Shown: in pieces, positions 43,400-53,459 of the stretch
How the letters are laid out: each line of letters begins with the position of its first letter
How positions within the stretch are numbered: position 1 is the stretch's first letter
Source of the DNA: Rhodospirillales bacterium
Lineage (GTDB): Bacteria; Pseudomonadota; Alphaproteobacteria; Micavibrionales; Micavibrionaceae
DNA: 64,000 nucleotides
NCBI GenBank assembly: GCA_020638295.1
Contig: JACKIU010000002.1
Span: 310,001-374,000, forward strand
Reading direction: 5' to 3'
Notes under the pieces: model-generated
The model's input: the letters and a program-made list of their open reading frames with translations, nothing else
The model's database searches: none
Told to the model about the DNA's origin: nothing
Program-made: the position numbers and the translations under genes

Positions 43400-43485
43400 G
43401 GGCTTGTGGCGGAATGGTAGACGCTGCAGACTTAAAATCTGTTGTCCGTATGGACGTGGGGGTTCAAGTCCCCCCAAGCCCACCA
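43400..43485 (+). tRNA. tRNA-Leu (anticodon UAA)
   Basis: The 86-base gene folds as a class II tRNA: acceptor GGGCTTG pairs with CAAGCCC, the anticodon stem GCAGA/TCTGT encloses CTTAAAA (anticodon TAA), a long variable arm TTGTCCGTATGGAC follows, and GGGGG TTCAAGT CCCCC forms the T arm. A discriminator A and encoded CCA end it at 43485. It marks the left edge of the RTX region. Confidence 0.95.
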
Positions 43486-43529
43486 TTCACTTTTAAAAGA
43501 TTCTCTCCAGAAACGCCGAAAGCCAAAAT

Positions 43530-46500
43530 CTAAACCGTAATCAACGTCCCTGCTGTTTCCAACGCCTCTTCATCACCAAGGCCGGTAACATTGCTAATCT
43601 GCGCAATCTGGATAAAGTTATCAGCTCCGCCATCAGCATCAACTCTGAGATAAGAATGCGTACCATCAGAAGTCATGTGCACAAAATCAGTAATGGCATC
43701 GGTGAGCGGATCGTAGGCGGTTAAAAGATCGCTGATATCCAGCCTGTCGCCTTGTCCTACATTGAAATCGGTAATCCAGTCAGCATCCATACCATCGATT
43801 TTCAGAAAGACAAAACTGTCCGCGCCGAAAGACCCTGTGAGCCGATCCGCACCGGACCCGCCATAAAGCGTGTCGTCATCCGCCCCGCCATTGAGGTAAT
43901 CATCGTCATTGCCGCCATAAAGTATGTCATTGCCGTTATGACCGTACAGCATATCATCGCCAGCATTACCCTTAAGAACATCGTCATCGCCGCCACCATT
44001 GAGATAATCACTCCCGCCCCCGCCGTAAAGCGTGTCATTGCCATCCTGTCCCCAAAGCGTGTCATTATCAGCCCCGCCATTAAGCGTGTCAGCGCCCGCG
44101 CCACCATAGAGCGTGTCATCATTATCACCGCCATTGAGGTAATCATCGCCGTCAAGACCACGCATAATATCGTGATCTAGGGTGCCATACAGAGTGTCAT
44201 TCTGAACCGTTCCCACAATATCATGGGGAATAGAAATTAAAGTTAGGGTAACATTTCCCATAGTATTGACGGCCTGTCCATCCAGCAAAGCATAAGTAAA
44301 ATCGTCAGTTCCCACATAACCAGGATCTGGTGTATAGGTGAAATCGCCATTAGCCAAAAGCTCGACAGAGCCATGCGGCGTGATAATTGTCGCCGGGGCA
44401 ACGCTCAACGCATCTCCATCCGGGTCGCTATCCGCGCCATTGCCGTTATCAGAAAGCACATTGCCCGTAATTTGCGTATCTTGATCACCGCTGAAAACAT
44501 CATTCACGGCAACTGGTGCAATATTAGGTGGCGTGCCGATGCTTGCAACCTCAACATCGCCAAGTGACACACTTTCTCCATCAGCAAACAGCAATGTTTC
44601 AATTGATTTGCCATTAAACTGGTTAACAATTGTCACGATATGAACGCCATGAAGTTTGATCAGCAGATGATGAGGATCATTGATATCGCGTTCAAATGTC
44701 AAGTCACCCAACGCGATTCCAGCCCCGAAAGACAGCGTATCCTGCCCTGCGGCATCTGTAATAATATCAACCCCCATAGACTCAATGTAAGCCAAATCTG
44801 CCGTGGAGGTTTCACTCCAGGCATAATCTCCAGACATCTGCATATCGCCGTTCCCGGTTTTGTTCACCAAAACTCCCGGCTGATTTTGACCATTAAACTC
44901 AAAATCATGAAGAGCATTGCTTTTATCAAAACCATTTGCAACCTCACTAGCATCCAGAGCACGGCCCCAAATTGTAACTTCGCTCATCGTACCAACCAAA
45001 GCATAACCGCTCTGAACTATGCCGGCGGAGCTTTGCCCCTGCGCCAGCGTTAAAGTCCCGCCTTGCTCTAAAGCGCCAGTATAAGCCCCTGTAAACGTTT
45101 GAATAAGCGATCCATTATCATAGAAACTTACAACACCATTATCTCCGTCCCAACTAACGACGATATTGTGCTCTGCGTGATCCTCAAGCAAATAATTACC
45201 AGGTCTGTAAGTAGTTCCAGCAATCTGGATAGTAACCCCCACACCTGGTGTGTGATTGACCTTGAACTCTGCATGCGAGTTCACGCTGGCCGCATAATTT
45301 AAAAATATCGTGTCAAAATTAGCACCCTCAGAAAACTGATACGTAAAAGCCACAGTCATATTATTTACGCCTACAGCGGCATTATTCAGGATCGCATAGC
45401 CGCCTGTCTCACTTTCATTAAAGGCAATAACCTGCTTGGCCAGCGAGAAAACATAGGTATCATCCCCATGACCACCATCAAGAGTGTCAGAACCTGTCCC
45501 ACCTGCTAGGGTGTCATTATCATCACCACCGTTTAAGACATCACTTCCAACTCCTCCGGAAAGGACATCATCTCCGGCACCTCCACCGATCCAATCATCC
45601 CCTTCGCCGCCATACGCAAGATCAACTCCGACATCGCCGTACAGGGCATCATCCCCAGCGCCGCCTTTCAGAATATCGTCACCAGCGCCGCCATCGATAC
45701 TATCCGCCCCAGAAGCGCCGATCAAAATATCGTGACCGCTTTCACCATCAATTTTGTCATCACCATCATCCCCGGAAATAGTGTCATCACCTTCTCCACC
45801 GTAGATCAGATCATTTTCTGTCCCACCGCTGATCGTATCATGACCGGCATTCCCGTAGATGGTATCCCGCCCTTCATCTCCAACAATACTGTCGTTACCA
45901 TCATCACCATATATGATGTCATTTCCTTGACGGCCATACATGAAATCATCGCCAGAACCGCCATAGATTTTATCGTTGCCATCCTCACCATTTACGTAAT
46001 CTACACCAGATCCACCATAAAGAACATCATCACCAGCACCGCCCTGCAGAACATCACTACCTGTACCGCCGACACCGAAATCGTTTCCGCCACCCAGACG
46101 AATAAGGTCGTCGCCTCCATTACCATAGAAAAACACCGTCTGCGCTGGATGTTGGTCCTGTAAATTATCGTTACCTTCTGTACCTTGAACCACATTATCG
46201 ATAGCCCCTGCATCGTCTATATAAAGAGACGTATAGAAACCCGTCACAATGCCGTGCTGCAACACACCATCAGGATCCGAGGCATAACCGATATAAATAT
46301 CTCTAGAGCTTATCCCTTCCCCCGTATAAATGCCCACATCATGATAAACATTCGGCCCATCTCGCCCTTCTTCTCCCCAAATTTGCAGCCGCGGCAGCCA
46401 ATTCGCCGGATAAATGTAGGCATTATGCAAGGTAACGCTTTGATCTTCCCCCAAAACAGTAATCACCAAATCATTGCCATGCTTGCTGAATTCCAGCTCC

Positions 46501-49500
46501 TGTGGAGCAATCATTTGGTCAAATCGAAGGACACTTTTCCCCTCAACATAATCTTGCACAACAAAAGTATCGTGCCCATCATTCCGATAAATCACAGCTG
46601 TGCTGGATTTTAAAGCAACATAGTCATCGCCTCTGCCGGGAGTGGCCGTCTCTCCGACAAATGTATAGATTTCATCATTACCGTCACCACCCTCAATTTG
46701 GTTTCCAACGCCTTCTTCCCCCCAAATATAGTCATCACCGGCACCGCCGTAGAGATAATCGATATCCGCATCCCCTTTTAGGGAATCATTCCCGTTGCCA
46801 CCGTAAATAGTATCGATGCCGTCGCCGCCTTTTAACGTGTCGTCCCCATCGCCACCAACCAGAAAATCGTCCCCTGCCTGTCCAAACAGGACATCATCAC
46901 CATCACCACCAAGCAACCAATCATCGCCATCACCGCCGCTCGCATTATCATCGCCAGCACCACCGATAAAGATATCTCGCCCGTCATGGCCAACAAAAGT
47001 ATCGTCTCCCGGCCCGGCGTCTACATAAGCAATGGACGGTCCGTCTACAACAACCTCAATCACATCATTGCCATCCGTGCCGGGAATGCGTACAATTTCA
47101 TAACCTGGTCCGATAACGTATTCGAGGACTATCTCTTCGCCGGTAATCGGATTAGTCAGAACAATGGAGTTTTCTCGGATATCCGGCACCAGTTCGGGAT
47201 TAATATCCCCACGTGCCGCCAGCAATTCGCCCCAACCGCCATCAATATCTTTTTCATGCGGCAAGTGCAGCTCAAGCTCAGCCGCACGCTGGAGAATGAA
47301 GGACCACTGCTGTGCATCTGCGCTCTCAGGCTCGTTCATCATTAATGCGAGCACGCCGGTCGGGTTCAACAAGTATTTCTGGAACGCCTCCGCTATCATA
47401 ATATCATTACGAAAACCCTCGAGCGTTACGGCCTCTGAATTATTCCATGCCCGCATCAAAATCGCATGCCCGCCGACAAGGTCAGACCCTTGCAGGAGTT
47501 TAAGCGCGGCATATTTAATCGCTTCACCAGACTGGTCAAACCGTGACAAATCGCCGTTATAAGTAACAAAGTAGCCGTGATCATCAAAGCCGATTTCCAT
47601 GTTCACACCGGAAGTGCGCCGTATGCTCCCTTGCGTCATCGCGATGATTTCGTTAACACCGTTATAGGTGGCTTCGGCCATCGAGCGCGCAATGGATTCA
47701 TCACCGCCATCGTCGCTGGACGTTGAGCCCACCGCGTATTGACCGGTATCACGATCAAAGACAATCCGCGCCCCGGCAGCCGGTAAATCCTCTCCGTCGA
47801 ACAGATTTCCTAAAACTGTTCCAGCCACCTGACCGATGAAGGCACCGATGAGCGTGCCCACACCCGGCAGAATAATTGATCCCAAAGCCTTCAATGTTGT
47901 TGAAGCAAGAAGTTCTATCGCATAGGTCGCGATGATTTTACTTCCAATGACCGAGCCTATTGATCCGAAAATAGCAGCCGTTTGGCTCTCCGGCTCGACA
48001 ACCTCTCCTGCCAAGCGGGAACCGGCATAAGCACCCAAAGCATTAAATACTTCAATTTGAATCATCTCGCCATATGTAGGTGTTCCCGGAGGAGGAGGAC
48101 CAATTAATCCTGGAGGATGATAAACCGCACTTAAATCAAAACCGTTAGCCAGCAATCCGGAATACACGCCTCCGTCTAGTCCCGGAACAATAAAACCCAA
48201 ACCATCCGAGACAAACCCCGTTGTCACCGTCCCGGCAACAACATCAAAGATCTCACCGCCAATAGTCCCATCAATTCCAAGCGCTTCACCGACCTCATCA
48301 ACGATAATCCCTGCCAGGGCCCCAGCCGAAGCCGCCTGTAAGTTCGATGCAAAAGTATCCAGAATATCGTCAGTCAGCTGAACTGTAATTTGAGCATTTT
48401 GATCGACCTCAGCGCCTTTAAAAACGTTAATCAGCGCCTCAAGGTCACTTCCCGTCGCAAGATAGGCGCCAACACTGCCAAAATGCGTCCCGATGGTTTT
48501 AAGCGCAGCAGAATAAAAAACTTGCTGGTAAATATTATCATCAGCCAAATGATTAGCTAGAAGACCGCCCGCCGTACTGCCCAAAGTTTGAAGTGTAACA
48601 AGCAATTCAGAAGACGGCACCACATATACCGGCCCATCCAGTTCAACGTAACCGCCATTACCATCCGGGCGCAGCACGTTTTGCTTAATCGTTACATTGT
48701 CTTGTGTTGTTTCCTGATATTCTTGCGTTTGATGTGTCAGACCATCTTTATCAAAAACAGTTGTGCGTGAATAACCAGTCTGATTGTCACCGGTTAATCG
48801 TAAAACTGTTGTTTCACTTCTTACCCCATTACTTGGAATCAAGCTTCCGTCGGCAAGCACTGAGGAAGTTTCCAAATAGCGATTGCCCTGAAAATCTTCG
48901 AATATGGTCTGGGTATTGTTAACAACAGAACCGTCAGAGCGTGTCAGCGTTTCTGTTGTTTGGGCAATCACAATGCCATTGACTTTGACATCGGCAAACT
49001 CGGATTCGAAAAACTCGATTTTGTGATCCGCAGGATTAACAATAATTTCCTCAGTTGTCCCGTCCTGTTTAATCAAACCAACTTTTATATCTTTAATTTC
49101 CTGAATTTTTGAATCACTTTCAGGCAACACTGAGTTTTCATTGAGAAGCTGCGGAAAATCCTCTTCTGAAACAATAGCAGGAAGAGGTTGCTGGCTTTCT
49201 TGAGCTTCTACGAACACCACCTCCGTATAGCCGTTAAAATCATCCAAGATGTCTTGATTTTCTAAATTGTTTTTTTGCGCATTGATGACAGTACTAATCC
49301 AATCCCTACTTCCCAGCGGAGTCGAATCAGACGGCGTACTCCCTATAAGGGTTTGATACATCACTATTCCGGCCGCCTCATTTATTGACTCGACACGTCC
49401 ATATGCGTAGTTTGCTTCTGTTCTGCTAACAAACTCCTCTTTAGTAAGTGCTAAATTCGGAAATAACGAACGCATTTCGTCATAAACATAGCCCGCAGTA

Positions 49501-50174
49501 ATGTATGCTGTAGAATAATCTAGAGGTTCAAAATTAGGATTTGTGTCCAACCCAACTTTTACATCGGCACGTCTCTCTCCAATACCGAATTTTGCAACAA
49601 AAATATCTTCTATTTCAGTAGAGACATAACCTAATCCTCCATCTGCTTCACCGCGATTATTCAAGAATATCTGAACACCTCCTCCCGATATCCACCCAAA
49701 AACATCCTTTGCCGTCGGGTTAAGAAGGCCTATTACATCCAGTATTGCGACATCAGAAGTTATGTCACCAGTTGAAGTATTTATTGTTGTATCATTTTCT
49801 ATTAAGCCGAAGATTTTCACGCGTGGGCCAGTCTCTATTTGCCCTGAATTATTGTAGCTAAAATTCCATATATCCAGCAAAGTCGATTGTGCACTGACGG
49901 CAGGATCATTAAAAAAGCTGAACTCCCCTGTAAATTCATTTTCAAAGTATGTCTCTTGCGTTTCATCACTTTGAATTTTTAGCCCACCACTCAAAGTTAA
50001 AATATTATATCGATAATCTGTTTGGTAGGTCAGGAAGTTATATGCATAGTCTCCTGTTTTGTTATAAAGATCGTAAAAGGCACTGCTGATCACGACATCA
50101 TCTGTATTCAAATCACTTGGTAAAAGTAATAAAGCTTTATTTGCAATCTCTTGTCGACCCAACTCTTCCGTCAT
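43530..50174 (-). CDS. Giant RTX-repeat secreted protein with LamG-like and cadherin-like domains
   Basis: The 2214-residue protein has no Sec signal. The N-terminal half (about 1-1030) is of unknown type, with a Gly-zipper-like segment near 765-795. Nonapeptide GGxGxDxLx calcium-binding blocks lie at about 1030-1180, 1325-1575 and 1985-2110. Haemolysin-type calcium-binding-related modules sit near 1210-1260 and 1810-1872. A LamG-like lectin fold is at about 1580-1750 and a cadherin/Ig-like module at about 1882-1972. The last 105 residues match a type I secretion target domain (DADWITDFNVGQGDRLDISDLL). No exporter genes are adjacent. A surface adhesin or toxin is likely. Confidence 0.9.
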   Translation of the reverse strand: MTEELGRQEIANKALLLLPSDLNTDDVVISSAFYDLYNKTGDYAYNFLTYQTDYRYNILTLSGGLKIQSDETQETYFENEFTGEFSFFNDPAVSAQSTLLDIWNFSYNNSGQIETGPRVKIFGLIENDTTINTSTGDITSDVAILDVIGLLNPTAKDVFGWISGGGVQIFLNNRGEADGGLGYVSTEIEDIFVAKFGIGERRADVKVGLDTNPNFEPLDYSTAYITAGYVYDEMRSLFPNLALTKEEFVSRTEANYAYGRVESINEAAGIVMYQTLIGSTPSDSTPLGSRDWISTVINAQKNNLENQDILDDFNGYTEVVFVEAQESQQPLPAIVSEEDFPQLLNENSVLPESDSKIQEIKDIKVGLIKQDGTTEEIIVNPADHKIEFFESEFADVKVNGIVIAQTTETLTRSDGSVVNNTQTIFEDFQGNRYLETSSVLADGSLIPSNGVRSETTVLRLTGDNQTGYSRTTVFDKDGLTHQTQEYQETTQDNVTIKQNVLRPDGNGGYVELDGPVYVVPSSELLVTLQTLGSTAGGLLANHLADDNIYQQVFYSAALKTIGTHFGSVGAYLATGSDLEALINVFKGAEVDQNAQITVQLTDDILDTFASNLQAASAGALAGIIVDEVGEALGIDGTIGGEIFDVVAGTVTTGFVSDGLGFIVPGLDGGVYSGLLANGFDLSAVYHPPGLIGPPPPGTPTYGEMIQIEVFNALGAYAGSRLAGEVVEPESQTAAIFGSIGSVIGSKIIATYAIELLASTTLKALGSIILPGVGTLIGAFIGQVAGTVLGNLFDGEDLPAAGARIVFDRDTGQYAVGSTSSDDGGDESIARSMAEATYNGVNEIIAMTQGSIRRTSGVNMEIGFDDHGYFVTYNGDLSRFDQSGEAIKYAALKLLQGSDLVGGHAILMRAWNNSEAVTLEGFRNDIMIAEAFQKYLLNPTGVLALMMNEPESADAQQWSFILQRAAELELHLPHEKDIDGGWGELLAARGDINPELVPDIRENSIVLTNPITGEEIVLEYVIGPGYEIVRIPGTDGNDVIEVVVDGPSIAYVDAGPGDDTFVGHDGRDIFIGGAGDDNASGGDGDDWLLGGDGDDVLFGQAGDDFLVGGDGDDTLKGGDGIDTIYGGNGNDSLKGDADIDYLYGGAGDDYIWGEEGVGNQIEGGDGNDEIYTFVGETATPGRGDDYVALKSSTAVIYRNDGHDTFVVQDYVEGKSVLRFDQMIAPQELEFSKHGNDLVITVLGEDQSVTLHNAYIYPANWLPRLQIWGEEGRDGPNVYHDVGIYTGEGISSRDIYIGYASDPDGVLQHGIVTGFYTSLYIDDAGAIDNVVQGTEGNDNLQDQHPAQTVFFYGNGGDDLIRLGGGNDFGVGGTGSDVLQGGAGDDVLYGGSGVDYVNGEDGNDKIYGGSGDDFMYGRQGNDIIYGDDGNDSIVGDEGRDTIYGNAGHDTISGGTENDLIYGGEGDDTISGDDGDDKIDGESGHDILIGASGADSIDGGAGDDILKGGAGDDALYGDVGVDLAYGGEGDDWIGGGAGDDVLSGGVGSDVLNGGDDNDTLAGGTGSDTLDGGHGDDTYVFSLAKQVIAFNESETGGYAILNNAAVGVNNMTVAFTYQFSEGANFDTIFLNYAASVNSHAEFKVNHTPGVGVTIQIAGTTYRPGNYLLEDHAEHNIVVSWDGDNGVVSFYDNGSLIQTFTGAYTGALEQGGTLTLAQGQSSAGIVQSGYALVGTMSEVTIWGRALDASEVANGFDKSNALHDFEFNGQNQPGVLVNKTGNGDMQMSGDYAWSETSTADLAYIESMGVDIITDAAGQDTLSFGAGIALGDLTFERDINDPHHLLIKLHGVHIVTIVNQFNGKSIETLLFADGESVSLGDVEVASIGTPPNIAPVAVNDVFSGDQDTQITGNVLSDNGNGADSDPDGDALSVAPATIITPHGSVELLANGDFTYTPDPGYVGTDDFTYALLDGQAVNTMGNVTLTLISIPHDIVGTVQNDTLYGTLDHDIMRGLDGDDYLNGGDNDDTLYGGAGADTLNGGADNDTLWGQDGNDTLYGGGGSDYLNGGGDDDVLKGNAGDDMLYGHNGNDILYGGNDDDYLNGGADDDTLYGGSGADRLTGSFGADSFVFLKIDGMDADWITDFNVGQGDRLDISDLLTAYDPLTDAITDFVHMTSDGTHSYLRVDADGGADNFIQIAQISNVTGLGDEEALETAGTLITV

Positions 50175-50390
50175 TGTCCTGTCCCTTTCCTAATCTCCCG
50201 GCTCTCTATACAAAAAAAGCCATACATAATTTAATCTATAAGCTATTAAATATAGCCTCTTACACCCGCCCAAATACACCTGTCAAGAAAAATTTTATTT
50301 TTTAAATTCTATGGTATATTATTTATATAGTCTTTGCTTTGCATTCCTGCAAAAAACCACCAAGACACTGAAAACAAAAGGACAAATCTG

Positions 50391-51050
50391 ATGCTCATTT
50401 CAGCCGACCAAATCCGCGCCGCCCGGGCCCTGAAAAACTGGAGCCAGAGCGACCTCGCAGAGCGCACAGGCATGGCTGTGCCCAGCATCGCCAACATCGA
50501 GCTCGGCAAACAAAAACCATCCGCCCAAACCATCGCAAAAATCATGGAAGCCTTTGCTCTGGCAGGCATCAAATTCACAAGCGGCGACGGCGTACAAAAA
50601 AGCTACGGAGATATTTCAGTCCACGAAGGCACAGAAGGATTCAGAAACTTCATGACTGATGTGTATGAAACCGCACGCGATGTCGGCGGCGAAATTCGCC
50701 TTTTTAATGCCACACCGGCGAATTGGCTTAAATGGCTGGGGGAAGACTGGTACTTTAACTTTTACGCCAAACGCATGCAGGCCATTAAAGACAGATTTGA
50801 TTTTAAAATCACCGTTAAAGAAAATGACTGGGACTTTATCGGCAAAAACTACGCTGAATATAGATGGTTTCCGGAAAAGCTTTTCAGTGAAGACGCCTCT
50901 TTTTACGCTTATGGTGACAAGCTGGCGTTTTTGGATTTTAAGGAAACCTCTGTACGCATCATCGTACTGCATCAAAAAGAATTTGCCGCCGCATTCAAAG
51001 CCTTGTTTAACTGTAACTGGGACAGCCTGAGCATTATCCCCCATAAGTAA
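50391..51050 (+). CDS. XRE-family regulator with a TrmB-like C-terminal domain
   Basis: The 219-residue protein begins with an XRE helix-turn-helix (about 7-60): IRAARALKNWSQSDLAERTGMAVPSIANIELGKQKPSAQTI. The rest (about 75-215) resembles the effector domain of TrmB/PLD-like regulators (RWFPEKLFSEDASFYAYGDKLAFLDF, VRIIVLHQKEFAAAFKALFNCNWD). It is divergent from the giant RTX gene across 216 bp and is the obvious candidate to control it. I start at ATG 50391 (AAAGGA site). It lies directly before a truncated tRNA-Leu. Confidence 0.8.
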   Translation: MLISADQIRAARALKNWSQSDLAERTGMAVPSIANIELGKQKPSAQTIAKIMEAFALAGIKFTSGDGVQKSYGDISVHEGTEGFRNFMTDVYETARDVGGEIRLFNATPANWLKWLGEDWYFNFYAKRMQAIKDRFDFKITVKENDWDFIGKNYAEYRWFPEKLFSEDASFYAYGDKLAFLDFKETSVRIIVLHQKEFAAAFKALFNCNWDSLSIIPHK

Positions 51051-51060
51051 TTGCTCAAAT

Positions 51061-51122
51061 ACGGACTTAAAATCCGTTGTCCGTATGGCCGCCGTGGGGG
51101 TTCAAGTCCCCCCGGCGCACCA
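51061..51122 (+). pseudogene. 3' half of a tRNA-Leu(UAA), 5' half missing
   Basis: The sequence holds an anticodon arm with loop CTTAAAA, a long variable arm, the T arm (GGGGGTTCAAGTCCCCC) and an acceptor 3' strand CGGCGCACCA. The acceptor 5' strand and D arm are absent. It is close to, but not identical with, the intact tRNA-Leu at 43400-43485: the acceptor bases differ (CGGCGCA against AAGCCCA). This is the usual look of an attachment-site remnant of an integrated element. Confidence 0.8.
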
Positions 51123-51133
51123 TTTTGAAATAT

Positions 51134-51748
51134 CTAAGCTCCAGAAACAATTTTAAACAAAGAAAGGGCTATAGCCAAAGACACAAAATAAGGCGCCAAT
51201 TTTATATAATCTTTATCCAGTTCACTCGGCTCAGGCACATCAACAACATCCTTGTATTCTAAAAATGCAGAATCATATCCATTTAAAATTCTACATATTT
51301 GATCCCTCATAGACTGAATTTCTGGATCTTCGATCCCCTGCGGAAATTGCTCAATAACATCAGAATAATTCACCAAAACTTCATTTTCAGAAGGAACTTT
51401 AATTTTAGATATCTCTGAAAACCACGGCAGCACAATTTGATATTCCTGAATATCAAATGAAGCCCGACCACTTTCTACACTCCTTATCCTCTTTTCTATA
51501 AGCTCCTTTGACATTGGAGCAACAGAAGACAACGTATATAAATGCATAACAGCCGTCCTGCGGGCACTATCAACAATATACCAAGGCCTTACACTTTGAG
51601 CTTCTTTTACAATTCCAAAAAACCCCAAACTCCCGAAAAAAAGCGATAAAAAATCAATAACTTGCCAATTAACACCCGCTGCATCTACAAAAAAGCCAAT
51701 AGACACAGAGAAAGAAGAAGCAATAAATAGGAATAACCAGTAAGTCAT
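51134..51748 (-). CDS. AT-rich membrane-anchored protein of unknown function
   Basis: The 204-residue protein has a hydrophobic N-terminal region with two helices (about 5-22 and 30-47), a large hydrophilic segment (about 55-180) and a final hydrophobic helix (about 186-202). Its low GC content and AT-rich codons differ sharply from the flanking housekeeping genes. It lies immediately beyond the truncated tRNA and may belong to the same acquired segment. No domain is recognised. Confidence 0.55.
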   Translation of the reverse strand: MTYWLFLFIASSFSVSIGFFVDAAGVNWQVIDFLSLFFGSLGFFGIVKEAQSVRPWYIVDSARRTAVMHLYTLSSVAPMSKELIEKRIRSVESGRASFDIQEYQIVLPWFSEISKIKVPSENEVLVNYSDVIEQFPQGIEDPEIQSMRDQICRILNGYDSAFLEYKDVVDVPEPSELDKDYIKLAPYFVSLAIALSLFKIVSGA

Positions 51749-51771
51749 AACAAAAACACCATATGTAATTA

Positions 51772-52536
51772 TTAATCCCCTACATCCACCTGAAAGCTCT
51801 GGCTGCGGATTTCGCCGCCCTTTTCATCAATGAGGGCCAGCACCTCTTTGGTCGCCGCCGCGATCGCCTCACCATCCGTTCCGCGCAGCACAACACTGAC
51901 ATTCAGCACGCCGCCGCGAAAGCTCGGATAACTGCCGATATCTACCACCCCATAGCGGTCCTGAATCGCACGGAGCCCCTGCGCGATCAGACTTTCCTGC
52001 AAATCGCAAAACACCGTGTTGGATAAAATCGCCGCGCCCGGCGCAATCTCGGATAATACATGCCCGAACATCGCCTGCATAATTCGTGGCACACCGGCCA
52101 TCACATACACATTCTCAAGCGCAAAGCCCGGCGCTCCGGACACAGGGTTATCCAGCAATCGGACGCCACGCGGCATGTTGGCCATACTCGCCCGCGCCTC
52201 GGTCAGCTCCGCAGGCCCGTAATAGTCCAACAGCACCTGATAGGCCTCTTGATGGCGTTCAAATTCGACGCCAAAAGCCTTGGCCACGCTGGCCGCCGTA
52301 ATATCGTCATGCGTCGGACCGATCCCACCGGTCGTAAACACATAATCATATTCCGCGCGCAGCCCATTCACCGCCTCGACAATCTTGGCCTCGATATCCG
52401 GCACAATCCGTACCTCGGTGAGCGGCACGCCGCGCCCCGTCATTTGCTCAGCAATCCAGTTGATATTCTTATCGACTGTCCGCCCGGACAGAATCTCATT
52501 ACCGATAACCACTAACGCCGATCTCTGGCCCATCAA
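51772..52536 (-). CDS. CinA-like competence/damage protein, molybdopterin-binding domain only
   Basis: The 254-residue protein is a MoCF-binding (MogA-like) domain of the CinA family: ALVVIGNEILSGRTVDKNINWIAEQM, VFTTGGIGPTHDDITAASVAKAF and FALENVYVMAGVPRIM. The C-terminal deamidase domain of full-length CinA (about 410 residues) is absent, which is common in this family. Members are linked to NMN/pyridine-nucleotide metabolism or repair. It is divergent from map by 87 bp. Confidence 0.88.
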   Translation of the reverse strand: MMGQRSALVVIGNEILSGRTVDKNINWIAEQMTGRGVPLTEVRIVPDIEAKIVEAVNGLRAEYDYVFTTGGIGPTHDDITAASVAKAFGVEFERHQEAYQVLLDYYGPAELTEARASMANMPRGVRLLDNPVSGAPGFALENVYVMAGVPRIMQAMFGHVLSEIAPGAAILSNTVFCDLQESLIAQGLRAIQDRYGVVDIGSYPSFRGGVLNVSVVLRGTDGEAIAAATKEVLALIDEKGGEIRSQSFQVDVGD

Positions 52537-52623
52537 TAATTCCCTTGGTTTTTAGAATGCTCTGACTATTATAAGCGTTCTGAAGTAAAGATATATTGAA
52601 TTTTAAAGCAGATAGAGCGTTTT

Positions 52624-53457
52624 ATGAACACCGCCAACACATATACATCCGAAGGCATTGAACTCCACGCCGTTCCGCAAGACTTCGAAGGCATGCGCAA
52701 AGCCGGAAAACTCGCCGCCACCATCCTTGACGAGGTCACCCCGCTCGTCGTGCCCGGCGTCACCACCGAAGCGCTCGACAAATTCTGCCACGAATACGCC
52801 GAAAAACATAACGCCATCCCCGCCCCGTTAGGTTATGGCGGCGGACATGGACGCCCCCCCTTCCCTAAGGCCACCTGCACCTCGGTTAACCACGTTGTCT
52901 GCCACGGCATCCCGAATGAAAAAAAATTGCATGAAGGCGATATCGTCAATATCGATGTCACCGTCATCGTCGATGGCTGGCACGGCGACACCTCACGCAT
53001 GTATATGGTCGGCAACAAACACTCGGTCAAAGCCAAGCGCCTCGTCGATGTCACCTACGACGCCATGATGCGCGGCATTGAGGCCGTCAAGCCCGGCGCG
53101 ACGCTCGGCGATGTCGGCCACGCGATCCAGTCATATGCCGAAAGTGAACGCTTCGGCGTCGTCACCGATTTCTGCGGTCACGGTCTGGGCAAGGTGTTCC
53201 ACGCGCCCCCTTCCGTCATGCATATCGGCCAGCCCGGTAAGGGCACGGTGCTCGAGCCCGGCATGTTCTTCACCATTGAGCCGATGATCAATGCCGGCGA
53301 TTACCGCACCAAAGTCCTGCCCGACGGCTGGACCGCGATCACCAAAGACCGCTCCTTAAGCGCTCAGTTCGAACACTCCCTCGCGGTCACCGAAACCGGC
53401 TTCGAGATCTTCACCCTCTCCCCCAAGGGGTATACGAAACCGCCTTATGGGAGGTAA
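52624..53457 (+). CDS. map: Methionine aminopeptidase, type I
   Basis: The 277-residue enzyme removes the initiator Met from nascent proteins. Conserved features: LGYGGGHGRPPFPKATCTSVNHVVCHGIP, the metal ligands in VNIDVTVIVDGWHGDTSRMY (two Asp), then FCGHGLGKVFHAPPSVMH (His) and FFTIEPMIN (Glu), with the last Glu in the SLSAQFEHSLAVTE segment. The length fits type I. It is followed after 2 bp by an AT-rich membrane protein gene, then radC. Confidence 0.96.
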   Translation: MNTANTYTSEGIELHAVPQDFEGMRKAGKLAATILDEVTPLVVPGVTTEALDKFCHEYAEKHNAIPAPLGYGGGHGRPPFPKATCTSVNHVVCHGIPNEKKLHEGDIVNIDVTVIVDGWHGDTSRMYMVGNKHSVKAKRLVDVTYDAMMRGIEAVKPGATLGDVGHAIQSYAESERFGVVTDFCGHGLGKVFHAPPSVMHIGQPGKGTVLEPGMFFTIEPMINAGDYRTKVLPDGWTAITKDRSLSAQFEHSLAVTETGFEIFTLSPKGYTKPPYGR

Positions 53458-53459
53458 AA

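Noticed and set aside
43850..47080. Many short tandem repeats that could look like a CRISPR array
   Set aside because: They are in-frame RTX nonapeptide codons with variable sequence and no spacers.
50175..50390. TTGACA on the minus strand as the RTX promoter
   Set aside because: The only good -10 box is 26 bp away, too far; the promoter remains unassigned.
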